NCBI GenBank assembly: GCA_965153355.1 | Contig: OZ231127.1 | Span: 98,828,001-98,892,000 of the forward strand | DNA from: Flaccisagitta enflata | Lineage: Eukaryota; Chaetognatha; Sagittoidea; Aphragmophora | DNA: 64,000 nt | Reading direction: 5' to 3' | In this document: positions 10,751 through 41,110 of the stretch, piece after piece | Position numbering within the stretch: the stretch's first letter is position 1 | Layout: each line of letters starts with the position of its first letter | The notes under the pieces: model-generated | What the model saw: only the letters and a program-made list of their open reading frames with translations | What the model was told of the DNA's origin: nothing | Database searches by the model: none | Translations under genes and position numbers: made by a program

Positions 10751-12975
10751 GACTATGTTGATGTAGTAGAAGTCATGAAAACTCCTCTTAACCTATCTGA
10801 TCACTTGCCTGTTGTTGTATCATTTACATTCGATATAAACACCTTTTCTTAAAAGAACAATCCTATCCCACCCATGATTGATTGGAATAAGGTCACTGGT
10901 GATACACGATTAAATTATGTGCAAACTATGGAGCAGTGTCTTGATAACTGCATTGTACCTGATATTTTACATGGATCACATACGTGTAATGACTCTTCTC
11001 ACATTAGTAATATTGAAAAATATTATATTGATATTATGAATTGTATAAAAATTGCTGATCGAGAATTACCTCGTTTCACACCTACGACTAGAAAATGCTA
11101 TTGGAATGAACAATTGTCTGTTTTAAAGAATGACTCAATTGTTGCGCACGACTTTTGGAAGTTGAATGGATGTCCCAATTCCGGTCCTATTTACGATGCA
11201 AAAAAGAATTCACATTACAAGTATAAATTGTATTTACGCCGCAGTAAAAGTGATAGAGATCAGGATCATGTCGACTCTTTAAATTCCAACTTAGTAGATG
11301 GCGATAGCAATAAATTTTGGCGTTCTTTTAATTACTATAACAATGATTATAAAAGACCTGATATTTACGTAAATAATCTGCGTAATAATGAAGATATTGC
11401 AAATTGTTTTGCCGAATCATTTGAAAACATTTACGCTTCACGGGATGAATTTCAGTCACAGCTTTTACATGATGAATTTCAGCAAATGTATACAAGTTAT
11501 TGTAATGATCACGTGTCTGAGTCTTTAACACCACATTCTTTAACATGGAATGAAATGGTAAATGTTATGTCAACACTTAAAACTGGAAAAGCTACGTCTA
11601 CATTTCTCAAAGCTGAGCATATTCTATTTGGCTCCCCAAAACTTGCTATTCATATTCATTTATTATTCAATGCAATGATTCAACATACTTACGTTCCACT
11701 TGAATTTTTGAATGGTGTTATCACTCCATTAGTAAAAGATACTGAAGGAAATCATTCTGATCCCAACAATTATCGAGGGTTAACGCTTGGAGTAGTTTTG
11801 TCGCAATTATTTGAGAATGCTATTCTGTCAAAAATTGGTCACTTGCTTATTACGGACTCCTTACAATTTGGCTACAAGAAAAGACATTCTTGTGCTCATG
11901 CTGTTTTTTCCCTTCGTACATGCATAGATTACTTTACAGAACGTAATTCCACAGTTTTTACTGCTTTTCTTGATTGTAGTAAAGGATTTGACAAGATAAA
12001 CCACTCTGGTATATTCATTAAATTAATGCAACGGAATATCCCCCTCTGTTTTTTGAATATTCTAATTTACTGGTATTCTAATCTTACTAGCACTGTAAAA
12101 TGGAAGAGCAGCCTTAGTCGGTCATTTGTTGTAAAATCTGGCGTGCGCCAGGGCGGTGTTTTAAGCCCTCATCTTTTTGCTATTTACATCGACGACCTCA
12201 TTGGTGAATTACGGAAGTTAAAAGTTGGATGATATATAAAAGATATGTTTATTGCAGCCTTAGTGTATGCAGATGATTTTTGCCTCATGGCACCGTGCAG
12301 ATCCTCTTTGCAATTGCTTCTTGACGCATGTGTTGAGTATGGAAAGAAATGGTGTATAACCTATAATCCAAAGAAATCAAATATTTTGCTTTTTGGAAAA
12401 ACTCGAACTTGTCTCCCGTTGACAATGTATGGAAAGGAACTAGATATTGTTAATGACTACAAATATCTCGGTGTAACTGTTTTATCGGGAGATAGTTTGA
12501 CTTTTTCTAATCTATGACCTTTGCGAAATTTTACATGTTCTGCGAATACCATTTTCAATGCTTCTATTCGTACATCACAATTGGTCTCCTTGAAGTTACT
12601 TTACGCTATATGTGTCCCGAATCTCACATATGCCTGTGAGGTTTTGAATTACTCGAACGCTCAATTTCAACCTATGAATGTACCCATTAATGATTGCATA
12701 CGAAAGATCTTTGGCCATAATAGATGGGAAAGTGTTCGCTTTCTTAGACAGGAGTTGGGTTATCCATCTCTGACCGACATTTTTCGTTCTCGTGCACGCA
12801 GATTTCATCAGTTCATGCACTTACTCGGGAATAGTACTCTTGACTTTCTTAACTCTCTATCATTTGATGACGGTTAACTCCATTTCCTACATCATCTCAA
12901 ACTTAGTTTAGTGTATTGACGTATGCGATGTATGCACTGTCTTCGTGACGAATAAAAAGATCATTATTACCACAT
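10751..12975 (+). mobile_element. Non-LTR retrotransposon (LINE), 5'-truncated and inactivated
   Basis: One reading frame spans 10751-12877. It starts in the end of an APE-type endonuclease (LSDHLPV at 10793-10813) and continues through a reverse transcriptase: QFGYKKRHSC, FLDCSKGFDKINHSG, GVRQGGVLSPHLFAIYIDDL and the catalytic YADD box at 12265-12276. After the RT come the thumb-like NPKKSNILLFGK and a His-rich C-terminal segment ending at 12877. The frame is interrupted by TAA at 10850 and TGA at 12230 and 12518, without frameshifts, so the copy is dead but fairly young. The 3' end is near GAATAAAAAGATCATTATT. It resembles the jockey/CR1/L2 group, but I cannot assign a clade. Most of the endonuclease and any ORF1 are missing. 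Confidence 0.9.
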
Positions 12976-13039
12976 AACACTTAATATCTTGCCTAATTTG
13001 TCAGGCACAACCAGAAAAGAAGTAGTCCTTTTCAGAATA

Positions 13040-13222
13040 AGGCTTCCCTAGTTGCGAGTAGGTAGGCAGGGGCTGTGATGGAGAAGGTCACTGGGGCATT
13101 TGGGCAGAAACAGTAAGCTCAAAACGCTCAAAAACGCAAAAAAACTAAAAAGGGGACCAACTGATCAACCGACGGATGGAAAAAGCGGGGCGTCGAGTTG
13201 CGTAGCATGTGACTAAAAACAA
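13040..13222 (+). mobile_element. Family A element, degenerate head
   Basis: GTTGCGAGTAGGTAGGCAGG is followed by GACCAACTGATCAACCGACG. The tail is GGCGTCGAGTTGCGTAGCAT then GTGACTAAAAA, with GTTGCG in both head and tail. Confidence 0.6.
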
Positions 13223-13224
13223 AC

Positions 13225-13569
13225 AAGGCCAACACCTATAAGTCGCGTGCGGGACATAAATAGCATAAGATGACTTAAATTGACTTTAAATGACTCAAGG
13301 TGACCTGAGATGGCTTTAAATGACTTAAAATGACTTTATTGACCATATTGACCTTATTGACTATGGTGACTTAATATGGCTCAATATGACTTAAAATGAC
13401 TTAGAATGACTTAAAATGACTTAGAATGACTTGGAATGACTTTTACTGGCATTTGGGAAGGAGTTGTGAGCCCAAAAACCGAAAAAGTAAAAAGACGACC
13501 AACCGACCGACCAACCGACCAACGGACCGACAAAGCGGGGTGTAGAGTCGCGTAGCACGCGACTAAAAA
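13225..13569 (+). mobile_element. Family A element with (TGACTTAAAA)n interior
   Basis: The head ACAAGGCCAACACCTATAAG then TCGCGTGCGGGAC leads into imperfect TGACTTAAAA decamers, then GACCGACCAACC repeats. The tail is GTGTAGAGTCGCGTAGCACG then CGACTAAAAA. GTCGCG appears in both head and tail. Confidence 0.75.
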
Positions 13570-13929
13570 CAGAAAGGGAAAAACGATGAGCTCCACGCAG
13601 AGAGAATTTTTTGGTGAAACAATAAGACTAAATTCAAATGCTTCATTGAATTCTGCATATTGCAGTTCTGAAATTTCAAACTTAGATTATAGATTTTAAC
13701 TGTTATACTGCAAATAATCCTCTCCCCAATGTAATGCTTCACATTGTAAAAGAAACATTTTCCTGGATATAACTGTTTATGAAAAAATAGAGCAAATACA
13801 ATCAAATAGCTTAAGAATACTCAAGTTTTAGGAAAGGATTCAAAAGATTTGATAAGAAAAAAAATTGAATTCTGGAGGTGGGAGGGACGGGGGCAAGATC
13901 ATATTTATCTGTTAAAACTAGAAGCAATA

Positions 13930-15405
13930 GGGCATTTATCTCCGGGTGTTAGGTTTTGGCCGCACTGTGTAGGCTGGCAGGGGTGATTAGGGTGGTCGGA
14001 GTGGAGATAGGGCATTTATCTCCGGGTGTTAGGTTTTGGCCGCACTGTGTAGGCTGGCAGGGGTGATTAGGGTGGTCGGAGTGGAGATAGGGCATTTATC
14101 TCCGGGTGTTAGGTTTTGGCCGCACTGTGTAGGCTGGCAGGGGTGATTAGGGTGGTCGGAGTGGAGATAGGGCATTTATCTCCGGGTGTTAGGTTTTGGC
14201 CGCACTGTGTAGGCTGGCAGGGGTGATTAGGGTGGTCGGAGTGGAGATAGGGCATTTATCTCCGGGTGTTAGGTTTTGGCCGCACTGTGTAGGCTGGCAG
14301 GGGTGATTAGGGTGGTGGGAGTGGAGACAGGGCATTTATCTCCGGGTGTTAGGTTTCGGCCACACTGTGTAGGCTGGCAGGGGTGATTAGGGTGGTGGGA
14401 GTGGAGATAGGGCATTTATCTCCGGGTGTTAGGTTTCGGCCGCACTGTGTAGGCTGGCAGGGGTGATTAGGGTGGTGGGAGTGGAGATAGGGCATTTATC
14501 TCCGGGTGTTAGGTTTTGGCCGCACTGTGTAGGCTGGCAGGGGTGATTAGGGTGGTGGGAGTGGAGATCGGGCATTTATCTCCGGGTGTTAGGTTTTGGC
14601 CGCACTGTGTAGGCTGGCAGGGGTGATTAGGGTGGTGGGAGTGGAGATAGGGCATTTATCTCCTGGTGTTAGGTTTTGGCCACACTGTGTAGGCTGGCAG
14701 GGGTGATTAGGGTGGTCGGAGTGGAGATAGGGCATTTATCTCCGGGTGTTAGGTTTTGGCCGCACTGTGTAGGCTGGCAGGGGTGATTAGGGTGGTGGGA
14801 GTGGAGATAGGGCATTTAACTCCGGGTGTTAGGTTTTGGCCGCACTGTGTAGGCTGGCAGGGGTGATTAGGGTGGTGGGAGTGGAGATAGGGCATTTATC
14901 TCCGGGTGTTAGGTTTTGGCCACACTGTGTAGGCTGGCAAGGGTGATTAGGGTGGTACGAGTGGAGATAGGGCATTTATCTCCGGGTGTTAGGTTTTGGC
15001 CGCACTGTGTAGGCTGGCAGGGGTGATTAGGGTGGTCAGAGTGGAGATAGGGCATTTATCTCCGGGTGTTAGGTTTTGGCCGCACTGTGTAGGCTGGCAG
15101 GGGTGATTAGGGTGGTCGGAGTGGAGATAGGGCATTTATCTCCGGGTGTTAGGTTTTGGCCGCACTGTGTAGGCTGGCAGGGGTGATTAGGGTGGTCGGA
15201 GTGGAGATAGGGCATTTATCTCCGGGTGTTAGGTTTTGGCCGCACTGTGTAGGCTGGCAGGGGTGATTAGGGTGGTCGGAGTGGAGATAGGGCATTTATC
15301 TCCGGGTGTTAGGTTTTGGCCGCACTGTGTAGGCTGGCAGGGGTGATTAGGGTGGTCGGAGTGGAGATAGGGCATTTATCTCCGGGTGTTAGGTTTTGGC
15401 CGCAC
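13930..15405 (-). repeat. 80-bp satellite array, inverted relative to 6157-7284, ~18.5 copies
   Basis: The unit GGGCATTTATCTCCGGGTGT..GGTCGGAGTGGAGATA is the reverse complement of the unit at 6157-7284. Period is 80 bp throughout. Variants (GGTGGGA for GGTCGGA) cluster in the middle of the array. Confidence 0.95.
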
Positions 15406-15428
15406 ATAATTGGATTGGAAAACGAAAA

Positions 15429-15564
15429 CTCATCATCATCATCATCATCATCGTCGTCATCAATTTTCATTGCCGTTTTATGTTACCTTTTATTTTGTTT
15501 TTCGTCCTCCCATTTATATCAATTAATCAACCTTTATTCCATGACTCCGTTGGCTCTCTTGCGC

Positions 15565-15632
<68 letters not shown>

Positions 15633-15892
15633 ACCCATCTAGTTTTGCGTTCTTTTAAGTTCATCAACATTTTATTTTGCATTTCGTTTCATTGAATTTT
15701 GTTACTGATTAATTATCTACTGTCTGTCGGATCATTGCTATACCTATCACTAATTATGATCTGTCGTTGCAATGTTTATTTCTTATTGCTTTTGCGTTTG
15801 CCTCCATATACTTTGCTTACATTGCCTGATTTTGTCTTGAGTCACCACGTCGTTACTCCTAAATGAGCGCCTCTCTTCTCTCAGTTGGTCTT

Positions 15893-15946
<54 letters not shown>

Positions 15947-16264
15947 CGTCACCTTTTTCTTCTGTGAAAAATTGACTTCCGGCAATTTTTCAGAAAAGAG
16001 GGGGCGCGACCGAGGAGAGACGCTCTCTCCTCTCGTCTCTTCTTCTCTCTCTCTCCTCTCTCTCTCCTTCTCTCTCCTCAGTATAGAAGAGCGCGACCTG
16101 GTTTCTCGTGGCAGATCATGGATTTCTCGTCTTTTCTCTGGTTTTGACAATATACATACTTATTATCCAGACTTCTGTGTCTTTCTTAGAGATACTGTGG
16201 GCTCATAGGCTCACCTGGTGTGTGTGTGTGTGTGTTTGTGTGTTTGTGTGTGTGTGTGTCTGTG

Positions 16265-16293
<29 letters not shown>
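15429..16293. repeat. Microsatellite-rich stretch: (ATC)n, (CT)n, (TGTC)n/(CT)n and (GT)n
   Basis: (CAT)n lies at 15429-15461, (CT)n at about 15571-15630, (TGTC)n and (CT)n at 15893-15945, a CTCTCTCC-rich tract at 16020-16080, and (GT)n at about 16217-16293. DNA between them shows no gene. Confidence 0.85.
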
Positions 16294-16296
<3 letters not shown>

Positions 16297-16900
16297 TGTT
16301 GCTGAGGGCAAGAGACGACTGGCTCTTGGCTCAAATAGGTGGAGTGACAAAGATACTATATTGGAAAAAAGTTTGTCGGCGGGTTAAGAAATCGTCATTG
16401 AAAGGAAGTATAATCAAAGTGCCAAAACATGACTGATACATCGAGACATTTCCTTAGGCATTATTTGACAGCTTTTTATGACTGGGAAAACTTTGACAAA
16501 GCCATGGAAGGCATCAGGGCGTCACAGGTTTTCAGACTCTCATTATGATGTTTTCAAGCCTGCCATCAATGTGTAAGATGGCAGATTTTTAAAGGAAAAT
16601 CAAGTGTTTCATCATACTTTTTGAATTATTTTCAGGACAATAATAATGCTGGAATGGTTTTAGTAGTCAAATAGTATTTAATGGCACTTGGTGTATACCG
16701 TTTTATCATATTCTGGCCTAAACATTAATTTGAACAATGCGATTCTAATGAAAACAGCAAATTTCTGCTTATACTTTATTTCATTTTCTGTGGTCTAAAT
16801 TCTAAGAAAAACAAACACAGGGAAATTTTGCATTTTTAATAACATAGTTCTCTCTGCAATCGATTTGGGAAGAGAACTATATTCTTTGTTTTTTTTCATT
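16294..16900. other. No gene or clear repeat seen
   Basis: AT-rich sequence without a sustained open frame or a motif shared with other parts of the window. Confidence 0.5.
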
Positions 16901-16901
16901 T

Positions 16902-17045
16902 TTAGTTGCATGCTGAGCTACTATAGTCTATGCACTCTGCTTTGTCGGTCTGTTGGTTGGTCTGTCCGTCCGTCCATCCGTCCGTCCGTCACACTTTACT
17001 TTTTCGGCATTTATGGGGTTTTTGGCCGTTCCTGCCCAAATACAG
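16902..17045 (-). mobile_element. Family A element, reverse, tail and middle
   Basis: TTTTTAGTTGCATGCTGAGC (decayed terminal stem) is followed by CTCTGCTTTGTCGGTCTG and GTCCGTCCGTCC repeats, then CACTTTACTTTTTCGGC as in other family A interiors. Confidence 0.5.
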
Positions 17046-17089
17046 TCTTACATTTGTCTTTAAAAAGGTAGCTTTTAATTTTTTTCATA

Positions 17090-17592
17090 TCATTTTTAAA
17101 GTTTCTTCTAAGGAGAAAAAAATTTTAGCTACCTAGATAGGACCGTCGCCTACATGTTCCATTATGAACACTTTTTATGAGGATCAATATTTTCCATTTT
17201 ATCTTCAAAAAACTAAATTGAATTAGGGACCACTTAAAGAATTTTGCTTAAATTTGACTAAAAATCAATGATTTTATCAAAATTTACTTCTGAGTAAAGG
17301 TAGTTGAATAAAAGTTGGTCTTAGGAAACTATAAAAACCAAGATTTTTTAAGTAAAAACCCAAATACACATCACAAAAAAGTAATAGTAATTGATTATCG
17401 CTTTTTGTTTTAAACAGGTAATAATGCTCAGAAAAAAAATATTTTTGTTTATCATACATAATTTAAATCTATATATTTCAATCATATATACAAATTCAGA
17501 GATTCATCATTTCAAATATTCACATAATATGCAGTAAAAGACAGTTTTTCTTTTATTCAGATACAGAGCTACCTTTTTTATGTCCACCCGGT
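17090..17592 (-). mobile_element. Inverted-repeat element of the ACCGGGTGGACATAAAAAAG family, reverse copy
   Basis: It ends GAGCTACCTTTTTTATGTCC then ACCCGGT, the reverse complement of the start of the copies at 44990 and 49334. Internal motifs GGACCACTTAAAGAATTTTG and GGTCTTAGGAAACT also match. The far end is truncated. No transposase is present. Confidence 0.6.
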
Positions 17593-18162
17593 ACAATTCT
17601 TTATCTAGTTGTGATTTGAACTGTTTACAAGCGAGCCAACAAGTATTTATGTCTGAAGTCGGGGTTGTGCTGCTGTTTATATGCAAGCATTTGAGTTTAC
17701 AAAACTATGAAGTTTGTCTAAAAAAAGAGAAAAAAAATCAGAATGCCATATTTTAGCCATTTACCTTTTATAATGATGATTTTCTTTTTGCTCTCATCCC
17801 TAAACGGTTTGAGCTATATAATTGGGGTTGATGGCATTTGAAAGAAAATTCGCTGTAGTTGAAGAATCTCACAAATTTTAATTAGATTAGTGCAATTTTG
17901 AAGCAGTTATGTACAGTTAAGCTCGCCGACAAACTTATTTCCTAGGTAGTACTAAGAGAAAGCTTCTTAGTTTCTTTCCTCAGTCATATTTTTTCCTGTC
18001 TCTTCACCTAATGCAGGGATAGACAGACAGAAAATATCTTGGAGAGACTCAGACTCAACTGTACGCTTACCAGTGCTCTATGCAACTGACGATCTGAGAA
18101 ATTCCAACCAGAAAGATGGAGAATGTGGAGGAGCAGGAAAGGGTTATTGATATAAGAATAAA

Positions 18163-18780
18163 TAGTCGCAAAAGCGTTAGATGGTCAGCGGTACCCGTTG
18201 CCCCTATGTGAGTAAATGTGAGTGTGAGGTGGTTAGAGGGGCAGCGGCCCCGAAGGGGCCGATGACCTATGCTGTTTTTATTTGAGCCTCAAGGCTGGAA
18301 TTATGGCCTCAAGGCTGGAATTGGGGCCTTGAGGCTTGGAGTTGAGCCTTGAGGCTTGGATTTGAGCCTTGAAGCTGGAATTATGGCTTCGAGGCTGGAA
18401 TTTGGGCTTCGAGGTTTGGATTTGAGCCTTAAAGCTCAGATTTGTGCCTCAAGGCTGGGATTTGAGTCTCAAGGCTGGGATTTGAGCCACCAGGCTGGGA
18501 TTTGGTCCTCAAGGTTAGAATTTGGATCTCTGGGGTGGAATATGAGCCTCACAGCTAGAATTTGGGCCTCAGGGCTAGATTTTGGGCCTCTGGGCTAGAA
18601 TTTGGGCCACAAGGCTAGAATTTGGGCCTCAAGGTTAGAATTTGGATCTCTGGGGTGGAATATGGGCCCCACAGCCAGAATTTGGGCCGCCAAGCTGGGG
18701 GGGGGGTACGGACGGAGGAGGAGGGGAAATTTCTGCATATGTGAAAGCATAGGTCATCGGCCCCTTCGGGGCCGCTGCCC
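18163..18780. repeat. Family B element, complete, with ~20-bp minisatellite
   Basis: The outer end AGTCGCAAAAGCGTTAGATG is followed by GGGCAGCGGCCCCGAAGGGG then CCGATGACCTATGC (18241 on). Tandem ~20-bp units such as GGCTGGAATTTGGGCCTC follow. The inverse arm is CATAGGTCATCGGCCCCTTC then GGGGCCGCTGCCC, ending at 18780. Confidence 0.8.
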
Positions 18781-19470
18781 AAAAGGAAATTCCACAATCT
18801 CAAGAAATGGCCAATCCTCTCCTGATTCTGGACACTCCCCCTGCCAACATGGAATCTCTTAGATAGACAATCTAGTGATTTATTGCCAAATATCATGAAA
18901 TACTTAGGTCAGAATCATGATCAACTTCAAAATTCAGTATTCAACAAAATTCACAATAATGAAATCACCACTTCCCATCAATTTGACAATTCCCTCCCAA
19001 TACCATGTTAATAATGACTTACTTTTCATTTTCCATATGAAATCAATCAAACACTTAACATGAATAGAACAGAGAAATAAAATCATCAATGGAAATGAAT
19101 ACATCAATACTTCCTCCTTGAGTATTCAAGGGAAAAAAATCCCATGATTAGCCATTAGTAAGCCACATTCATGTTAACGAAACAGATGTATACTACCTCA
19201 GGCTAATAGATTGCTTTACCATGTTTGAGCTGGGGGAAAGTTAGCCAACCAAAACATTTCTTTAATAAGAATTATTGAAATAAATGATTAACACAAGGGA
19301 GAAAGTCCAAACTTTGTTGTTTTTTGTTTTGTATAGATTAAATGCTTTAAGGAACAAAACAGATATTGACCGGCAGCTTGATTTTTTTACCGCACAGGCG
19401 GCTTGGTTGGGCTTTCGACAGACTGAAACTTATTTTACTTATTTTACGAGTTCTGTTAATCGTACAAGTG
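18781..19470. other. No gene seen
   Basis: AT-rich single-copy-looking DNA. There is no open frame of note and no splice-bounded coding segment that I recognise. Confidence 0.45.
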
Positions 19471-19670
19471 ACGCAGGGTTGCGGATGGGTGGGCAGCGGC
19501 ATCTAACCCCCAGTCTCACCCCCTCACCTTCCAAGCCCCCCCCCCTCCCACACACACAATAACAACTTCAGCATCATGAATGTGCGTTTTTTGCGTTTTC
19601 AACACGAGCGAGATACACCGATTGATGGACCAATAGATGACCCAACAGACAGGCAAAACTTCTTATAGAA
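19471..19670 (+). mobile_element. Family A-like element, GTTGCG subfamily, degenerate
   Basis: GGGTTGCGGATGGGTGGGCA corresponds to the head at 41905. GAGATACACCGATTGATGGA and CTTATAGAATTGCTAATAAT correspond to middle and tail. A related degenerate copy lies at 41270-41410. Confidence 0.45.
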
Positions 19671-20066
19671 TTGCTAATAATGGTGAAAATTCGAATTATT
19701 GAGCAATGCTGGGTCCAGACTTGACGCGCTAAGTAAGTTGCTCAATGTTATTTTAGTTACAGGAATTCAAAAGATGCTGAGGACATAACACAGATTCTGA
19801 TGAAAAGAATACAGTAAACGATCAGGGGCCAGTTAACTTATTGCTTTTTCATCAATAAGTATACCTTATCTGCTGGGAAAAACTTTGATTAGGTACACAG
19901 TATACTATTCGAACCACCATTATTGTAAAAATGAGTAAATAAGGAGAAGAATACGTTTTGCCTCAATCCTGACTACCCCATACATAAATGAATTGTTGCA
20001 CTCACCACAATACATAATTGGTAGGACTAGAGAAAAAAAACTTCCAACATGATAGGGCAAAATTTT

Positions 20067-21938
20067 AAGTGGCGTGCATGCGACTCTACAACCTGCTTTG
20101 TCCATCTGTCGGTCGGTTGGTCATACTTAGGTCATTTTAGTCATTCTAAGTCATTAAAAGTCATTTTAAATCATTTTAAGTCATTTCTGTCATTTTAGTC
20201 AATAAAGTCCTTTACATCATTTTAAGTCATTCTTAGTCTTTTTAAGTCATTCTTAGTCATTTCGAGTCAGTCTTAGTCAGTCATTCTAAGTCATTACTGT
20301 AATTTTAGTCAGTATAGTCCTTGCATCATTTAAAGTCATTCAAAGTTATTTTAAGTCATTTTGGGCCATTTAAAGTGATTTTAAGTCATTCTATGTCATT
20401 TTAAGTCATTTTAAGTGATTGTCATTTTAGTCAATAAAGTTTTTATATCATTTTAAGTCCCTTAAGAGGATTTTGGGTTTGCAGGGCTTCATAAAAAGGT
20501 TGAGTCCCCTGCTACCTATCAAATGGGGTTTTAATATGTTCGAAAAGTGGAACAATATCCCTCACTATACCCAAACTGAAATAAATGGAAGAGGGCCTTG
20601 TGAACACTGACTAGTTGATACGCGCACCACTCCTAGTTTTCCGCAAAACAGAATCTGAAAAACACTCCTTCTCAATCTAACCCAAAAGCAAACTGCTTAC
20701 CAAAAGAAGTTAGGGCAATAATTGTTACCTTTATTACCAAAATTCAATAAATCACCCGAGGGTAACATTGTTAAGAAACCATACCCTTAGAGGATAGAAT
20801 AGAGGTCAAGCTTAATGCGACCGCCGGACATTCCAATCCAAGGTACTGAGTAGTATGAAAAGTGGAACAATATCCCTCACTAAAATGCATGCATCACCTA
20901 GGGGAACACTAATCCAGGTTCGTTATACCCAAATTCTGGTATGAACCAAGGGCCAAAATTCCTTTCAAGGACTGTTGCCGATGCCCCTAAAAAATTTCAT
21001 GATCCTGAGAGCATTTTTTGGGTGTCAAGTAAATATTTTTTGAAGACCGTTAGACCCAGATCGCAAAATTTGGGGATTTTAGGCTTTTTTGGGTACTTTT
21101 TTGGATACATTCCAACTAGCACCTGAAACTGGGTAAAACAATCCTGGATTACTGCGACCCTAGATGATGTGCACATTTTAAGACCCAACTTGATAGGTAT
21201 CAGGGGACTCACCCTTTTAACCCCCCTTTTCTTTGAGCTACAAACCCAAAATCCTCTGACGGAGCCATTCTAAAGCATTCAAAATCACTCTATGTCATTT
21301 CAAGTCATTCTAAGTCATTCAAGGTAATTCTAAGCCATTCTAAGTCCTTTCAAGTCATTCTTTGTCATTTAATAAGTTGTTCTTAATCATTTTAAGTCAT
21401 TTTAGGTCATTATTATCAGTCATGTCAATATTGTCCTTCACATCTTTTCAAGTCATTTCTAGTCAATTCAAGTCATTCTACTACCTTCACAAATAAAATC
21501 TTTCCACCTCAAATAAAGCTACTGACCCCAGATTGGTCCCAGTTTAAACAACTCTTTCAAATGAGACCAATCTGGTTGTCATAAATTCATTTGCTTAGGA
21601 GCTGCACACTTCCAGAGTTAATTGTAGTTATCAGGTGGAAAGATTTTTTTGTGAAGGTAGTAAGTTCCGCTAATCTATTTTTAGTCATTCTTAGTCATTC
21701 TATATCATTTCCAGTCATTTTCAACTGTGTTGTTTTTTTAGCTATTTTCAATTCTAGTGAGATTTTTACTCATTATAACTCATTTAGGGTCATTTTGAGT
21801 TTATTACAATCATTTCAAGTTGTTCTAAGTCATTCTAAATGATTGTTACTCATTTTTAGGCTTTAAATGAAACTAGTGGAGTCAGGTTAATGAAACTGTT
21901 TATGTCTTGCACGCAACTTATAGGTGTTGGCCTTGTTC
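20067..21938 (-). mobile_element. Long family A element, reverse, with (AAGTCATTTT)n interior
   Basis: It begins (in reverse) with AAGTGGCGTGCATGCGACTC and CTGCTTTGTCCATCTGTCGG. Hundreds of bases of AGTCATTTTA/AGTCATTCTA decamers follow, and it ends CTTGCACGCAACTTATAGGT then GTTGGCCTTGTT. The decamer array is interrupted by a separate inverted-repeat element at 20467-21255. Confidence 0.7.
20467..21255. mobile_element. Inverted-repeat element inserted in the decamer array
   Basis: The left end AGGATTTTGGGTTTGCAGGG..GAGTCCCCTGCTACCTATC is matched in inverse by GATAGGTATCAGGGGACTC..CTACAAACCCAAAATCCT. Inside, GAAAAGTGGAACAATATCCC occurs twice (about 20539 and 20856), flanking a core whose last ~140 bp (CATACCCTTAGAGG..GACCGCCGGACATTCCA) is shared with 30850-30960. 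Confidence 0.65.
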
Positions 21939-22381
21939 ATAAGAATGTACGATTACAGTCTCACAATCATGTACAGTTGGAACATTTGCTTAACAACTCA
22001 CGCAAGTAAATAGAAGATATGTAACCATTGGTCATTCAGTTTTAAGGTCACTGCCCAAAAAACTTCATATCCAGTCTCAAATTTAAAGACCAGGCAATGC
22101 TATGAATCAAATAACAGATGCGCCCAAACAAGGCTTACAGTCTTGTGAGATTACGACATAGTTTCCTGCCGCCGGTTGACGCTTTTGATGATTGCTTGTC
22201 TATTTAGCTTACCGTGAACACGTCCTTTCTCTGCCTAATTTGCATGTTGAGGTGTGTGGGAAATGAGAACTTCCATTGTAGTTCTATATCGCCACCAATA
22301 TGTCTATTTTGTTTTAGTAGAATAAATTAATGGGAGTTTGCCACCACACCTCTCACAAAAAAGGCTCTAAATTGAATAAGA

Positions 22382-22919
22382 ACAAGGCCAACACCTTTAA
22401 GTCGCGTGCGAGACTTAAGCAATTACTTTATTACATAACCACATAACTAAAATGACTGTCATTAAATTTAATTGACATGAGATGACTTAAAATGATTCAA
22501 AATGACCTAAAATGACTTAAAGTGACCTAGATTTACTAAAATCACTTAGTGACTAAAATGACTTAAATTGACTTCAATTGACTTAAAATGACTTAAAATG
22601 ACTTTAAATGACTTGAATTGACCTAAAATGACTTAAATTGAACTTAACTGACCAAAATAGACTTGAATTGACCTAAAATCACTAAAATGATGAAAACTAT
22701 TAAGATAACTCAAATGACTTAAATTGACTTAAAATGGCCTAAAGTGACTTAAATGATCTAATTTGACTTTAAATGACCCAATTGACATAAAATGAGTTAG
22801 TAGGAATAAAATGAAAAAAAAAGTAAAGTGTGACCGACCGACCAACCAACCAACCAACTGACCAACCAACCGACTGACGGACAAAGCGGGGTGTAGAGTC
22901 GCATAGCATGCAACTAAAA
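22382..22919 (+). mobile_element. Family A element with TGACTTAAAA interior
   Basis: The head is ACAAGGCCAACACCTTTAAG then TCGCGTGCGAGACTT. The interior is AATGACTTAAAA decamers, then GACCAACCAACC repeats. The tail is GTGTAGAGTCGCATAGCATG then CAACTAAAAA. Confidence 0.7.
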
Positions 22920-22922
22920 AAG

Positions 22923-23075
22923 AACAAGGCCAACACCTATAAGTCGCGTGTGAGACTTCTATTATAATCTACATTCGCCTTATTACATAAGTGCATTATT
23001 TGCTGCAATGACAATTATGACTATGATTACCTATATTGACTATAATTGCCTGCGTTGGTTGTCAAGTAATGTGAC
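22923..23075 (+). mobile_element. Family A head, truncated
   Basis: ACAAGGCCAACACCTATAAG then TCGCGTGTGAGACTT starts directly after the previous element. It continues only as short decayed decamers towards the GATM 3' end, and no tail is present. Confidence 0.5.
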
Positions 23076-23090
23076 ATTGATTGATTGTTG

Positions 23091-23110
23091 ATTGATCGAT
23101 AGATAAATCA

Positions 23111-23168
<58 letters not shown>
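23091..23168. repeat. (GATT)n tetranucleotide repeat touching the GATM stop codon
   Basis: About 16 GATT units (AATC on the coding strand) begin immediately after the TAA of GATM at 23169-23171. They therefore form the start of its 3' UTR. Confidence 0.85.
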
Positions 23169-41048
<17,880 letters not shown>

Positions 41049-41110
41049 GATTTGTTAGTTTGTTGATTTGTTGATTTGTTGATTTGTTGGTTTGTTGACT
41101 TGTTGATTTG
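41049..41110. repeat. (TTTGTTGA)n just upstream of the GATM start codon
   Basis: About seven imperfect octamers, in the 5' UTR or promoter of GATM. No TATA box or other promoter motif can be assigned with confidence. Confidence 0.7.

Noticed and set aside
11328-11546. Minus-strand frame opposite the LINE
   Set aside because: Shadow of the reverse transcriptase frame on the plus strand.
12230-12520. TGA recoding, since both stops within the RT region are TGA
   Set aside because: There is also an in-frame TAA at 10850, and the decarboxylase ends in TGA as a normal stop; simple decay is sufficient.
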